A stretch of DNA of 64,000 nucleotides from Limimaricola sp. G21655-S1 (GTDB lineage Bacteria; Pseudomonadota; Alphaproteobacteria; Rhodobacterales; Rhodobacteraceae): positions 1 to 64,000 of the forward strand of contig NZ_JAPWGO010000015.1 in the NCBI RefSeq assembly GCF_027213785.1, written 5' to 3'. The notes under the pieces were generated by a model that did no database searches, was not told the origin of the DNA, and saw nothing but the letters and a program-made list of their open reading frames with translations. Below are positions 15,704 to 24,377 of the stretch, piece by piece. Made by a program: the position numbers and the translations under genes. Each line of letters opens with the position of its first letter. Position 1 is the stretch's first letter.

Positions 15704-16410
15704 GCCGCCGCACGCTCCGCCATGCGCCAGCCGCGGCGCGCGGTGAGGGCGATCATCGCGAGATAGGGCAACATCGCCGGCACCCACATGATCAGCCCGC
15801 CGAGCTGCTGGTCGGCCAGCGGCGAGAGGCCCCAGCCGAGCGGCGCCAGCGCATGCGCCGCGTAGAGCTGCGCCGGGGCGAAGGTGAGGATCGCGCCGAG
15901 CAGCCCCATCTGCATGAGCCCGGCCAGCGACCACAGCATCGCCTCGATGGCCGACCGTTCGGCCAACACCGCGCGCCAGAACCAGACGGCGGAGCCCAGC
16001 AGGCTCAGCTGCATGATCCAGTAGACGGCGATGTCGCGCAGCGCGAGATCATAGGCGGCGGGCAGGTGCCAGGCCCAGAGCAGGGCGGTCGAGATCAGGA
16101 AGGGCAGGGCGGCGCCCGAGGGGCGGCGGCTTGGCCATGCGGCGGCGAGCAGCGGCGCCGCCACGGCGACCAGCAGCACGTGGTGCACGACACGTGCCGA
16201 GAACAGCGCCACCGCCATGGCGCAGAGCGGCGAAACGAAGGCGAGGGCCAGCACCGTCGTCGCGGCGAGGCCGGCGCGGCTGTGCCGCAGGGCGATCGCC
16301 GTGGCGAGCAGGGCGCCCAGCAGCAGGGGATCGAAATTCCACGATTGCAGCGCGTTTTCCGGCACGGGCGCCGCGCCGCAATAGCTCCCCGGCAATATCC
16401 ACTCCGACAT
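15700..16410 (-). CDS. ctaG: cytochrome c oxidase assembly protein, CtaG (caa3-type) family
   Basis: A 236-residue protein with about six or seven membrane helices. Features of the caa3-type CtaG family include VSPLCAMAVALFSARVVHHVLL, LLWAWHLPAAYDLAL and a C-terminal DQQLGGLIMWVPAMLPYL. Members help build the CuB centre of haem-copper oxidases. This is the topologically distinct caa3-type CtaG, not the Cox11-type protein. It is the first gene of the minus-strand oxidase operon; the ATG at 16410 is preferred over a longer start at 16461. Confidence 0.8.
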   Translation of the reverse strand: MSEWILPGSYCGAAPVPENALQSWNFDPLLLGALLATAIALRHSRAGLAATTVLALAFVSPLCAMAVALFSARVVHHVLLVAVAAPLLAAAWPSRRPSGAALPFLISTALLWAWHLPAAYDLALRDIAVYWIMQLSLLGSAVWFWRAVLAERSAIEAMLWSLAGLMQMGLLGAILTFAPAQLYAAHALAPLGWGLSPLADQQLGGLIMWVPAMLPYLAMIALTARRGWRMAERAAA

Positions 16411-16572
16411 CCGGCATCCCCTCGCCCCGTTCGCGCAGGCGCCCGGTTTTGGCCATCCCACTGAACCGAACGTCCCGGATCGGCTCGGGTTCTACCGATG
16501 GTCGCATAAATTTGACGCGTGTCCGCAATCGGGTATGGGGCCGGGAAACGTCCGGCCCGGCCATTGCGGGGA

Positions 16573-16601
16573 CATGCCCGAACATCCTATTTTCGGGCAT
16601 G
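16573..16601. promoter_or_regulatory. inverted repeat covering the acetyltransferase start codon
   Basis: Perfect 10-base arms CATGCCCGAA (16573-16582) and TTCGGGCATG (16592-16601) flank a 9-base loop. The right arm contains the ATG at 16599. In RNA this would bury the start codon; in DNA it could be an operator. A possible TTGACG (16512) and TATGGG (16534) promoter pair with 16-bp spacing lies just upstream. Confidence 0.55.
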
Positions 16602-17033
16602 GGTAGCGAAGCGCTTTACCACCTGCTCGACCCCGGCAACGCGCACCGTCTCCGGGATGCCGAGGTCTTCGACCACGCGGTCGTTCCCGACCAGCTCGCC
16701 AAATTCCTAGCCGATGAGGGTCATGTTCTGGTCTTCGCCACGATCGGCGACGCGATAGTGGGTTTCGCTTCCGGTACCATTCTGCTGCATCCCGACAAGC
16801 AGCCGATCTTCTTCGTCAACGAAGTCGGGGTCCGCGAAGCATCGCGGCGGCAGGGCATTGCCACGGCCTTGTGCGAGATGTTGATCGACGTGGCACGTGC
16901 GCGCGGATGCAAGGGGGTCTGGCTCGCCACCGAGGCGGACAATCATGCCGCGCGGGCGCTTTACCGGCGGCTCGACGCGCGGGAAACGCGAGACCTGGTC
17001 GCCTATGACTGGGATGACGCGATGGGCAAATAA
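16599..17033 (+). CDS. GNAT N-acetyltransferase (AAC(3)-I-like)
   Basis: A 144-residue GNAT acetyltransferase. The acetyl-CoA loop motif is REASRRQGIATALCEML, preceded by the strand FFVNEVGV and followed by NHAARALYRRLDA. The N-terminal YHLLDPGNAHRLRD resembles the opening of aminoglycoside 3-N-acetyltransferase type I proteins, so a small amine or aminoglycoside-like substrate is possible, but resistance cannot be claimed. It is a single gene; the start codon lies in a strong inverted repeat. The 170 bp after it hold nothing recognised. Confidence 0.75.
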   Translation: MGSEALYHLLDPGNAHRLRDAEVFDHAVVPDQLAKFLADEGHVLVFATIGDAIVGFASGTILLHPDKQPIFFVNEVGVREASRRQGIATALCEMLIDVARARGCKGVWLATEADNHAARALYRRLDARETRDLVAYDWDDAMGK

Positions 17034-17204
17034 GGGTTGCGATGCCCCGATACGGCCGTTGGAGGTTCCCCGCTGCCTTGCCCCCAGATGGCAGCGACGC
17101 GTTCCGGGCCTAAGCATCGAGCCGTTGTTGGCCCCGGTGAGGGAGGAGCGGTCCGACCGTCGCCGCTTTGAGGTCAAGGCGGCGCCGATCTCTGGTCGGG
17201 ACGC

Positions 17205-17690
17205 TCAGTCGATCCAGCCGTCCACCACGTCCTTGTTCTCTCGGACCCAGTTCTCGGCGACGTCGCGCGGGTCCATCTCGTCACGGCCGATCTGCAGGAT
17301 CCAGCCGTTGTCCATCTCGGGCTCGAGTTGCAACTGGCTGAGGAACTGCGCGACCGGCGGGGTCCGCGTTTCGAGCGATTTCGAGTAGCCCACGAAGATT
17401 TCGGCATCGCGGCTGGCACAGGCGAAATGCGAAACTTCGAGCCAGTCGGTCGCGTCGAGATCGACATTCTCGCAGCCCTCGCTTCGGGCCGGTTCCTCGA
17501 TCGGCGAGAGATCGTAGGCGGCATGCACCCATTCCGGGCTCCAATAGTAGAACAGGATCGGCTGTTCACGCTGGATCGCGGTCTTGAGCTGCGCCTTGAA
17601 GGTGGCATCGGGCAGCTTCTAAGCCTCCCAAGGCTCCGACAGGCCGTCGCTCTTGATCTTCACTTCCTACATGCGGGCGGATGTCCAGCG
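17205..17690 (-). pseudogene. glycine betaine/proline ABC transporter substrate-binding protein, decayed C-terminal fragment
   Basis: The open part (17205-17618) reads FYYWSPEWVHAAYDLSPIEE, then ENVDLDATDWLEVSHFACAS, and ends ENWVRENKDVVDGWID, the C-terminal part of an OpuAC/ProX-type binding protein. An in-frame TAG at 17621-17619 interrupts it. Beyond that, SDGLSEPWEA continues the same frame and LDIRPHV appears in another frame, showing a second lesion. The N-terminal part and signal peptide are absent. A remnant, next to an intact BCCT transporter that may serve similar osmolytes. Confidence 0.75.
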
Positions 17691-17823
17691 ACATCAGGGG
17701 CCCGGTATGCGTCTTTGTCGTTGCGAAGCGCTATTTCGTGGTGGCGACGGCGACAACGACTTTGAGTTCAGCTTTCTTGAGGCAACGAGTACGACTCGCG
17801 AGAAGCGGTCTCGGCTGCGTTCG

Positions 17824-18033
17824 ACCTCTATTGCCGAGGCACTGCTGGGCGATGGCGTGGTGACCGAACCGGGGGCGCCGTTCTTCGACCGGTTCGAGGG
17901 GCCCTGCCCGTTCTTCCGGCTCGGCTACTCCTCCATCGCCTCCGAGCAGATCGCCGAAGGCGTGGCGCGGATCGCGAAGACGGTCCGGCGGCTTCGGCCG
18001 ATGGCATTCGAGCCGGGCCGAACGGGGTCGTAA
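17824..18033 (+). pseudogene. class I aminotransferase, C-terminal remnant
   Basis: The last 69 residues of a PLP-dependent aminotransferase: SIAEALLGDGVVTEPGAPFF, then GPCPFFRLGYSS and a C-terminal helix. The catalytic lysine and all of the large domain are missing. The reading frame continues upstream without a credible start, and sequence between 17700 and 17820 matches nothing I know, so a deletion or recombination joined this piece to the neighbouring betaine-binding fragment. Its stop codon lies inside a strong terminator hairpin. Confidence 0.65.
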
Positions 18034-18047
18034 CCCCCTCGGCCCGG
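18013..18047. terminator. bidirectional hairpin between converging genes
   Basis: Nine-base arms CCGGGCCGA (18013-18021) and TCGGCCCGG (18039-18047) enclose a second stem GGGGT-CGTA-ACCCC, giving about 14 pairs with a small asymmetric bulge. It lies between the aminotransferase remnant and the end of the BCCT gene. No T-run is present on either side. Confidence 0.65.
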
Positions 18048-18064
18048 CGCAGGACGCCGGCTCG

Positions 18065-19729
18065 TCACTCCGCCGGGGCGCCTTCGGCCGTGTCGTTCCG
18101 GGCGGAGGCGGTGCTGAGCTGGGCATAGGCATCATGCACGTCGGTGCCCATGTTGTGCTCGGCCTCGGCATCGCTGCGGAACCGTTGACGGTGACGATGG
18201 ACCATCAGGTTGTCCCAGCGGAGCGCCCGCACGAGGCCCCATGCGATCAGGCACAGCACCACCGCGAAGGGGAAGCCCGCGATCACCGCCGCCGCCTGCA
18301 ACGCACCCAAGCCCCCCGCGAGCAGCAGCACCGAGGCCACCGCGCCTTCGGACACCGCCCAGAAAATGCGCTGCACCTTGGGCGGGTTCGGATCGCCGCC
18401 GGCGGTCAGCATGTCGATCACAAAGCTGCCCGAGTCCGAGGAGGTCACGAACCACATCACGATCAGGATCGTCGCGAACAACGAAGTCACGCCCGAGAAG
18501 GGGAAGTAGTCGAGCAGGGCGAACATGGTGTTGGCGTAGTTCTCGCGCGTGGCGTCGACCAGTGTCGGGTCGCCGGTGAGCGAGATCGAGATCGCGGTGC
18601 CGCCGAAGGCGGTGAACCAGAAGAACATGATCGAGCAGGGCAGCAGCATCACCCCGAACATGAACTCGCGCACGGTGCGGCCACGGCTGATCCGGGCCAC
18701 GAAGACGCCGACGAAGGGCGCCCAGCTGACCCACCAGGCCCAGTAGAAGATGGTCCAGCTCTCCTGCCAGTTGCCGCCGTCATTGCCACCCTGCCAACCC
18801 TCGTTCCAGGTGCCCAGCTGGATGAAGCGGCTCAGGTAGTAGCCGTAATTGTCGACGAAGCTGTCGAGGATGAACAGCGTCGGGCCGACGATCACCATGA
18901 AGGCGAGGAAGACGAGCGTCAGGATGATGTTGACGTTGGAGAGGCGCTTGATGCCGCCGTCGAGACCGGCGACGACCGAAAGCGTCGCCATGCCGGTGAT
19001 CGCGGCGATGATGAGGATCTGGACCACCACGTTGTTGGGCACACCGAACAGCTCGTTCAGGCCGGCATTGACCTGGGTGGCGCCGAGGCCCAGCGAGGTG
19101 ACGATGCCGAACATGGTGCCGAACACCGCGACGATGTCGACGAGATCGCCCCAGAACCCGTAGATCCGGTCGCCGATCAGCGGGTAGAGCGCCGAGCGGA
19201 TCGCCAGCGGCAGCCCCTTGCGGAAGTGGAAATAGGCCAGCGCCAGCGCCACCACCGCGTAGATGCCCCAAGCGTGGAAACCCCAATGCATGAAGCTGAT
19301 CGCCATCGCCTCCTGCGCCGCCTGCACGGTTTCGGGGTCGGCCATGGGGGGCGCGAAGTAGTGATACATCGGCTCGGCCACGCCCCAGTAGATCAGGCCG
19401 ATGCCGATCCCGGCCGAGAACAGCATCGCAGTCCAGGAGAACAGAGAATATTCCGGGTTCTCGTCCATCCGGCCCAGCCGGACATCGCCGAAGGGCCCGA
19501 CCCCCATGAAGATCACGAAGACCAGCAGCAGGTTGATCAGGATGATCATCGCCCAGCCGAAATAACCGGCGAGCCAGCCCTGGATCCCGGTGAAGACCGT
19601 GTTGGCGAGTTCGTTGAAGAGCACGCCGAACAGGATGAACCCGATGATCAGCGCCGCCGAGACGATGAAGACCGGTCGGTTGACCTTTGGAAATATCCAG
19701 AACCGCTCCTGCGGTCGCATGCCTGACAT
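18065..19729 (-). CDS. BCCT-family betaine/choline/carnitine transporter
   Basis: A 554-residue, twelve-helix secondary transporter. The BCCT signature FYWAWWVSWAPFVGVFVARI is present, together with SAGIGIGLIYWGVAEP and MWFVTSSDSGSFV. These carriers take up betaine, choline, carnitine or DMSP with Na+ or H+. The C-terminal tail beyond about residue 505 is hydrophilic and could sense osmotic state, as in BetP (inferred). The ATG at 19729 has a GAGGACGAG site. The adjacent betaine-binding remnant suggests a former osmolyte locus. Substrate is not decided by the sequence. Confidence 0.88.
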   Translation of the reverse strand: MSGMRPQERFWIFPKVNRPVFIVSAALIIGFILFGVLFNELANTVFTGIQGWLAGYFGWAMIILINLLLVFVIFMGVGPFGDVRLGRMDENPEYSLFSWTAMLFSAGIGIGLIYWGVAEPMYHYFAPPMADPETVQAAQEAMAISFMHWGFHAWGIYAVVALALAYFHFRKGLPLAIRSALYPLIGDRIYGFWGDLVDIVAVFGTMFGIVTSLGLGATQVNAGLNELFGVPNNVVVQILIIAAITGMATLSVVAGLDGGIKRLSNVNIILTLVFLAFMVIVGPTLFILDSFVDNYGYYLSRFIQLGTWNEGWQGGNDGGNWQESWTIFYWAWWVSWAPFVGVFVARISRGRTVREFMFGVMLLPCSIMFFWFTAFGGTAISISLTGDPTLVDATRENYANTMFALLDYFPFSGVTSLFATILIVMWFVTSSDSGSFVIDMLTAGGDPNPPKVQRIFWAVSEGAVASVLLLAGGLGALQAAAVIAGFPFAVVLCLIAWGLVRALRWDNLMVHRHRQRFRSDAEAEHNMGTDVHDAYAQLSTASARNDTAEGAPAE

Positions 19730-20133
19730 GATCTCGTCCTCGCTCCTGCCAATCGATTGGGGCTCAACGCGCTTGGCCCGATGTCGTTCACATTACCTTT
19801 CGGCAGGTTCCGTCACGAAAGCCGGAGCACGGAGCAAGTGGCAGCGATCTGCCGATGCCTCCGGAGCGGGCCTCCACGGGTGCTGCAGCGCCATGTTCGA
19901 GGCGTAAACGAAAGGCCGCGCGGGCGGATCAGGCCCCGGCGACCGTGGTTTCGCGGGCTGTTTCCAGGCGAAAGCCGGAGGGATTTGTCGCGAGCTGTAT
20001 CGCATCGCCGCGCTGCGACAGACGGCGACAAAGCCCGCGTGGCGCGGCTCTTATCCAGCAGGCAGGAAGGCCCAAGTGATCGACACGGCGCCGATGACGA
20101 CGCCGGACAGACAACGCAGAAAAGGGCCAAGAC
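19730..20133. other. 400-bp intergenic region, no gene recognised
   Basis: Between the divergently oriented BCCT and EF-hand genes. Reading frames on both strands are short and Arg/Pro-rich without family resemblance. It should hold the two promoters; I could not place them. Confidence 0.5.
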
Positions 20134-20700
20134 ATGAAACCGAACACTCTTCTTCCTACCGCCTTCCTGGTGACCGCGCTGCTGGGTGCCGGCGCCGCCG
20201 TCGCCACCGCGCAGAGCCAGCCGCCGGTTCAGGAGCCGGCCGCCGCGACCGCGCAGGCCGCGCCCGCCGACGCGCAAGCGGCCGATGAGCGCGGCCCGCG
20301 CATGCATCGCGGCGGCGACGAGGACCGCCGGGGCGGCCGGCACCATGGCCGCGGCGCCGGGCATGGCGGACCGCGTGGCGGCATGATGATGCAGCAGATC
20401 ATGACCCAAGCCGATGCCGACGGCGATGGCAGCCTGACGCTGGAGGAAATCGAGGCTTTCCGCACCGCGCAGGTCGAGAGCGCCGATGCGTCGGGTGACG
20501 GCGCTCTGACGATCGAGGAGTTCGAGACGCTCTACAACGCCTTCATGCGCGAGCGCATGGTTGATGCCTTCCAGGCACTCGACGCAGATGGCGACGGCGA
20601 GATTGTCGAGGGCGAGATCGATGCCCGCCTCGACCCCATGCTCGAGCGGATGGATCGTGACGGCGACGGCGCGATCAGCCCGGCCGACCGCCGCCGCTGA
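20134..20700 (+). CDS. secreted EF-hand calcium-binding protein with a His/Gly-rich linker
   Basis: A 188-residue exported protein. Residues 1-27 are a signal peptide ending ATAQ. An Ala/Pro/Gln-rich stretch follows, then a His/Arg/Gly-rich segment (55-86; HHGRGAGHGG, then MMM). Four EF-hand loops are present at 94-105, 118-129, 150-161 and 174-185, each with D-x-D/S-G-D-G. The last loop ends in Asp instead of Glu and runs almost to the C terminus. It probably binds Ca2+ in the periplasm; the His-rich part could bind copper or nickel (inferred). Single gene beside the second oxidase cluster. Confidence 0.82.
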   Translation: MKPNTLLPTAFLVTALLGAGAAVATAQSQPPVQEPAAATAQAAPADAQAADERGPRMHRGGDEDRRGGRHHGRGAGHGGPRGGMMMQQIMTQADADGDGSLTLEEIEAFRTAQVESADASGDGALTIEEFETLYNAFMRERMVDAFQALDADGDGEIVEGEIDARLDPMLERMDRDGDGAISPADRRR

Positions 20701-20713
20701 ACGCTCTTCTCTT

Positions 20714-20737
20714 GGCGGGGTCTCACCGGGCCCCGCC
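20714..20737. terminator. GC-rich hairpin after the EF-hand gene
   Basis: Arms GGCGGGG (20714-20720) and CCCCGCC (20731-20737) with a 10-base loop, 14 bp after the EF-hand stop and 60 bp beyond the last gene of the converging oxidase operon. No T-run; it may serve both strands. Confidence 0.5.
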
Positions 20738-20799
20738 GAGCCGGATCGTCTCCCTACCCGGCGATCCGCGCCGCGATCCGTCCTCCCCCGGGTCGCGGC

Positions 20800-21183
20800 C
20801 TATTCATGCCCGCCCTCCCGCGCGACGGCGAGCTCCGGATCGCCGGAGAGATAGGTCGCCCGCGATTGCAGCGTGTAGTCGGACTCGGCCAGCATGATCC
20901 CCATGAAGACCAGCGCGGCGAGCGGCGGCAGCAGGATCGCATAGACGAGCGCCAGCCGTTCCCATGCCATATGCATGAACACCGCGACGATCAGCCCGGC
21001 CTTCAGCACCATGAAGATCAGGATCAAGCTCCAGCGCAGCGCGCCTTGGAGCTGCGCGTAATCGACCATGTAGGAGGCGGCGCTGAGCACGAACAGAAAG
21101 CCCCAGCAGGTGAGGTAGAGCCGGATCGGATGGGCCTGCCCCTCGTGCGAGGCATGGGTGTCGGAGGCGGCGGCATGCGTCAT
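20800..21183 (-). CDS. cytochrome c oxidase subunit IV family protein
   Basis: A 127-residue protein with three membrane helices and a His-rich N terminus. The middle helix carries [17 protein letters not shown], typical of bacterial subunit IV (CtaF/CyoD-like), which stabilises the catalytic core. Last gene of the coxB-coxA-III-III-IV operon, 7 bp after the upstream subunit III stop. Confidence 0.82.
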   Translation of the reverse strand: MTHAAASDTHASHEGQAHPIRLYLTCWGFLFVLSAASYMVDYAQLQGALRWSLILIFMVLKAGLIVAVFMHMAWERLALVYAILLPPLAALVFMGIMLAESDYTLQSRATYLSGDPELAVAREGGHE

Positions 21184-21190
21184 GTTTCCC

Positions 21191-21904
21191 TCACCACAGG
21201 TAGAAGAACGCGAAGATGAAGACCCAGACGAGGTCGACGAAGTGCCAGTAGAGGCCCATGATCTCCACCGCCTCGTAGTCGCCCTTCTCGCGGCAGAGCC
21301 ATGTCCTGCGGCCGCTGTCGAATTCGCCCTTGCGGACCTTGTTCGCGACGATCAGCAGGAACAGCACCCCGAAGCTGACATGGGTCCCGTGAAAGCCGGT
21401 GATCATGAAGAAGGTCGCGCCGAACTGCTCGGCGCCCCACGGGTTGCCCCATGGCCGCACGCCCTCGGAAATGAGCTTCGTCCACTCGAAGGCCTGCATG
21501 CCGACGAAGAGCGCGCCGAGCGCGGCGGTAGCGAACATCAGTTGCGCGGTGCGGCGGCGGTTGCGCGCATAGGCGAAGTTCACCGCCATCGCCATCGTCC
21601 CCGAGGACGAGATCAGCACGAATGTCATGATCGCGATCAGCAGCAGCGGCAGCTCGGTCTGGCCGACATGCAGCGCGAAGACCTCGCTGGCATTGGGCCA
21701 TTCGACCTCGGTCGAGCTGCGCGCCGACATGTAGGAGATGAGGAAGATCGCGAAGACGAAGGTGTCGCTCAGCAGGAAGATCCACATCATCGCCTTGCCC
21801 CAGGAGGCGGTCTTGAACGCCCTCTGGTCCGAGGCCCAATCCGCGGCGACCCCTTCAAGCCCGTTCGGGCGGGGCGGTGACCTGTGAGCGGTGGCGTCGG
21901 TCAT
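21191..21904 (-). CDS. coxC: cytochrome c oxidase subunit III
   Basis: A 237-residue subunit III with five or more helices. It contains [52 protein letters not shown] and the C-terminal [20 protein letters not shown], all standard family motifs. It flanks subunit I and supports proton uptake and enzyme stability. The ATG at 21904 gives [11 protein letters not shown]; a longer upstream reading belongs to another frame of the neighbouring gene. Confidence 0.88.
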   Translation of the reverse strand: MTDATAHRSPPRPNGLEGVAADWASDQRAFKTASWGKAMMWIFLLSDTFVFAIFLISYMSARSSTEVEWPNASEVFALHVGQTELPLLLIAIMTFVLISSSGTMAMAVNFAYARNRRRTAQLMFATAALGALFVGMQAFEWTKLISEGVRPWGNPWGAEQFGATFFMITGFHGTHVSFGVLFLLIVANKVRKGEFDSGRRTWLCREKGDYEAVEIMGLYWHFVDLVWVFIFAFFYLW

Positions 21905-21915
21905 GCTCGTCTCCC

Positions 21916-22608
21916 TCAGCTCAGGATCGCCCGGCACAGCGCGGCGGCGTCGCTGGCCCAGCCGGTGAGGATCGCCAGCATGGCGATCCAGACGATCAGC
22001 AGGAAATGCCAGTAGATCGTGCAGAGCGCGACGGCGGGCGCGGCGGCACCGGGCCCCCGGCGCAGCCGCGTGGCCACCCGCGCCAGCGCCACCAGCCCGC
22101 CGAGGATATGCAGCCCGTGCAGCCCGGAGATCAGGTAGAAGAAGCTGGCCCCCGGCGTCGCCGCGAGGCCCTGACCGGTTTCCGCCATTCGCGCCCATGC
22201 AAGCCCCTGTGCCAGGAGGAAGGCCGCCATGCTCGCCGCGCCCGCGCCGATCCAGCTCGCGAGGCCCGGCCCGTCTCCGCGCCGGGCGGCGAACACGGCG
22301 GCCTGCAGCGCGAGGCTGCTCAGCGCCAAGAGCGCCGTGCCGGCCCAGACCACGCGCGGCAGCCGCATCTCGAACCAGTCGGCATAGCCCATGCGCATGG
22401 TGACCGCGCTGCCCGCCAGCGCGAACAGCCCGCCCGCGACGATCAGGAACACGCCGAGCCCGGTCCGGCCCGTGGGCTGGCCGCCGGGGGAGGGGCTACG
22501 GGTGACGGCGCCGGTCTCGAGCCACGGCCTCTCGGCCACGCCCTGCCGCCAGAGCCATGTCAGCGCGATCACGGCCACCAGCGCCACGAAGCCAAGCACG
22601 ATGCTCAT
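21916..22608 (-). CDS. second subunit III-like protein of the oxidase operon
   Basis: A 230-residue membrane protein of the same superfamily as subunit III but divergent. An extra N-terminal helix (residues 1-18) is followed by five or six helices, with FFYLISGLHGLHILGGLVAL and LCTIYWHFLLIVWIAMLAIL matching the C-terminal half of subunit III. Encoded directly before the canonical subunit III gene and overlapping the end of subunit I by 4 bp. Such paired subunit III genes occur in some proteobacterial oxidase operons; the role of the second copy is unclear. Confidence 0.75.
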   Translation of the reverse strand: MSIVLGFVALVAVIALTWLWRQGVAERPWLETGAVTRSPSPGGQPTGRTGLGVFLIVAGGLFALAGSAVTMRMGYADWFEMRLPRVVWAGTALLALSSLALQAAVFAARRGDGPGLASWIGAGAASMAAFLLAQGLAWARMAETGQGLAATPGASFFYLISGLHGLHILGGLVALARVATRLRRGPGAAAPAVALCTIYWHFLLIVWIAMLAILTGWASDAAALCRAILS

Positions 22609-24377
22609 GGCACGTGGCTCCAGCTGGCGCGGTGGCCGGGATCGTCCTGCGCGATGTAGTCGCGCGGCGCGCCGGGCACCGAGTAGTCATAGGCCCAGCG
22701 ATAGACCACAGGCAACTCGTCGCCCCAGTTGCCGTGACGCGGCGGCACCTCGGGCGTCTGCCATTCGAGCGAGGCGGCGCGCCACGGGTTGTGGCCCGCC
22801 TTGCGGCCCCGCGCGAGGCTCCACGCGACGTTGAACAGGAACAGCATCTGCGCAGCGCCCACGGTCAGCGCCGCGACGGTGATGAAGGCGTTGAGCGTTG
22901 CGACGCTATCCGGCACGAAGCTCGCCGAGATGTCGGGATAGCGGCGCGGCACGCCGACGAGACCCACGTAATGCATCGGGAAGAAGATCGCGTAGGCGCC
23001 GATGAAGGTGACCCAGAAATGGATCAGCCCGAGCCGGTGCGACAGCATCCGCCCCGAGATCAGCGGGAACCAGTGATAGATCGCGCCATAGATCACCATG
23101 ATCGGCGCGACGCCCATCACCATGTGGAAATGCGCCACCACGAACATCGTGTCCGACAGCGGCACGTCGACCACCACGTTGCCGAGGAAGAGGCCGGTGA
23201 GCCCGCCATTGAGGAAGGTGACGATGAAGCCGAGCGCGAAGAGCATCGGCAGGGTCAGGTGGATGTCGCCGCGCCACAGCGTCAGGATCCAGTTGTAGAC
23301 CTTGAGCGCGGTGGGCACCGCGATGATCAGCGTCGTGGTGGCGAAGAAGAAGCCGAAATAGGGATGCATGCCCGAGACGTACATGTGGTGCGCCCAGACG
23401 ATGAAGGACAGCGCGCCGATGATGACGATGGCCCAGACCATCATCCGGTAGCCGAAGATGTTCTTGCGCGCATGCACCGCGATCAGGTCCGACACGATGC
23501 CGAAGGCCGGCAGCGCGACGATGTAGACCTCCGGGTGGCCGAAGAACCAGAACAGGTGCTGGAACACGATCGGCGAGCCGCCGCCATAGCTCAGCTGCTC
23601 GCCCATCTCCACCAGAGCCGGCATGAAGAACGACGTGCCCAAAAGCCGGTCGAACAGCATCATCACGCTCGCCACGAACAGCGCCGGGAAGGCCAGAAGC
23701 GCCATCACCGTGGCGGTGAAGATGCCCCAGATGGTGAGAGGCATCCGCATCAATGTCATGCCCCGCGTGCGCGCCTGCAGCACCGTGACGGCGTAGTTCA
23801 GCCCGCCCATGGTGAAGCCGATGATGAACAGGATCAGCGAGACGAGCATCAGCACGATGCCCCATTGCGTGCCGCCCGGCGTGCCCGACAGGATCGCCTG
23901 CGGCGGGTAGAGCGTCCAGCCCGCGCCCGTGGGTCCGCCCGGCGCGAAGAAGCTCGCCGCGAGCACCACCACGGCGAGGAAATACACCCAGAAGCTCAGC
24001 ATGTTGACGAAGGGAAACACCATGTCCCGCGCGCCGACCATCAGCGGGATCAGGTAGTTGCCGAAGCCGCCCAAGAAGATCGCGGTGAGCAGGTAGACCA
24101 CCATGATCATGCCGTGCATGGTGATGAACTGGTAATAGGCCTCGGCCGAGATGAAATCGAACACGCCCGGAAAGCCGAGCTGCATCCGGATCAGCCATGA
24201 CAGGACGAGGGCGACGAGGCCGATGGCGATGGCGGTGCCGGAATATTGCAGCGCGATGTACTTGGCGTCCTGCGAGAAGACCCAGCGCGACCAGAAGCCG
24301 TGGGCATGCGGCGGCGGCAGATCGGGCACTTCGGCGGGCGGAATGCCCGTGTCGGGGTCTTCGCTGACGCTGCTCAT
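22605..24377 (-). CDS. coxA: cytochrome c oxidase subunit I (aa3-type)
   Basis: A 590-residue catalytic subunit. It keeps all haem and copper ligands: TMHG, GHPEVYIVALP, VWAHHMYVSG and VAHFHMVMG. Proton-channel residues are conventional: RDMVFPFVNMLSFW for the D-channel mouth and PTALKVYNW with the K-channel lysine. It therefore contrasts with the fused enzyme at 11.6-14 kb. The ATG at 24377 (MSSVSEDPDTG) overlaps the coxB stop by 4 bp; an upstream reading of 53 residues is rejected. It reduces O2 to water and pumps protons in the inner membrane. Confidence 0.92.
   Translation of the reverse strand: MSSVSEDPDTGIPPAEVPDLPPPHAHGFWSRWVFSQDAKYIALQYSGTAIAIGLVALVLSWLIRMQLGFPGVFDFISAEAYYQFITMHGMIMVVYLLTAIFLGGFGNYLIPLMVGARDMVFPFVNMLSFWVYFLAVVVLAASFFAPGGPTGAGWTLYPPQAILSGTPGGTQWGIVLMLVSLILFIIGFTMGGLNYAVTVLQARTRGMTLMRMPLTIWGIFTATVMALLAFPALFVASVMMLFDRLLGTSFFMPALVEMGEQLSYGGGSPIVFQHLFWFFGHPEVYIVALPAFGIVSDLIAVHARKNIFGYRMMVWAIVIIGALSFIVWAHHMYVSGMHPYFGFFFATTTLIIAVPTALKVYNWILTLWRGDIHLTLPMLFALGFIVTFLNGGLTGLFLGNVVVDVPLSDTMFVVAHFHMVMGVAPIMVIYGAIYHWFPLISGRMLSHRLGLIHFWVTFIGAYAIFFPMHYVGLVGVPRRYPDISASFVPDSVATLNAFITVAALTVGAAQMLFLFNVAWSLARGRKAGHNPWRAASLEWQTPEVPPRHGNWGDELPVVYRWAYDYSVPGAPRDYIAQDDPGHRASWSHVP

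Noticed and set aside
19730-20133. Short frames in the BCCT/EF-hand gap as genes
   Set aside because: All are Arg/Pro-rich, overlap each other, lack ribosome sites and match no family.
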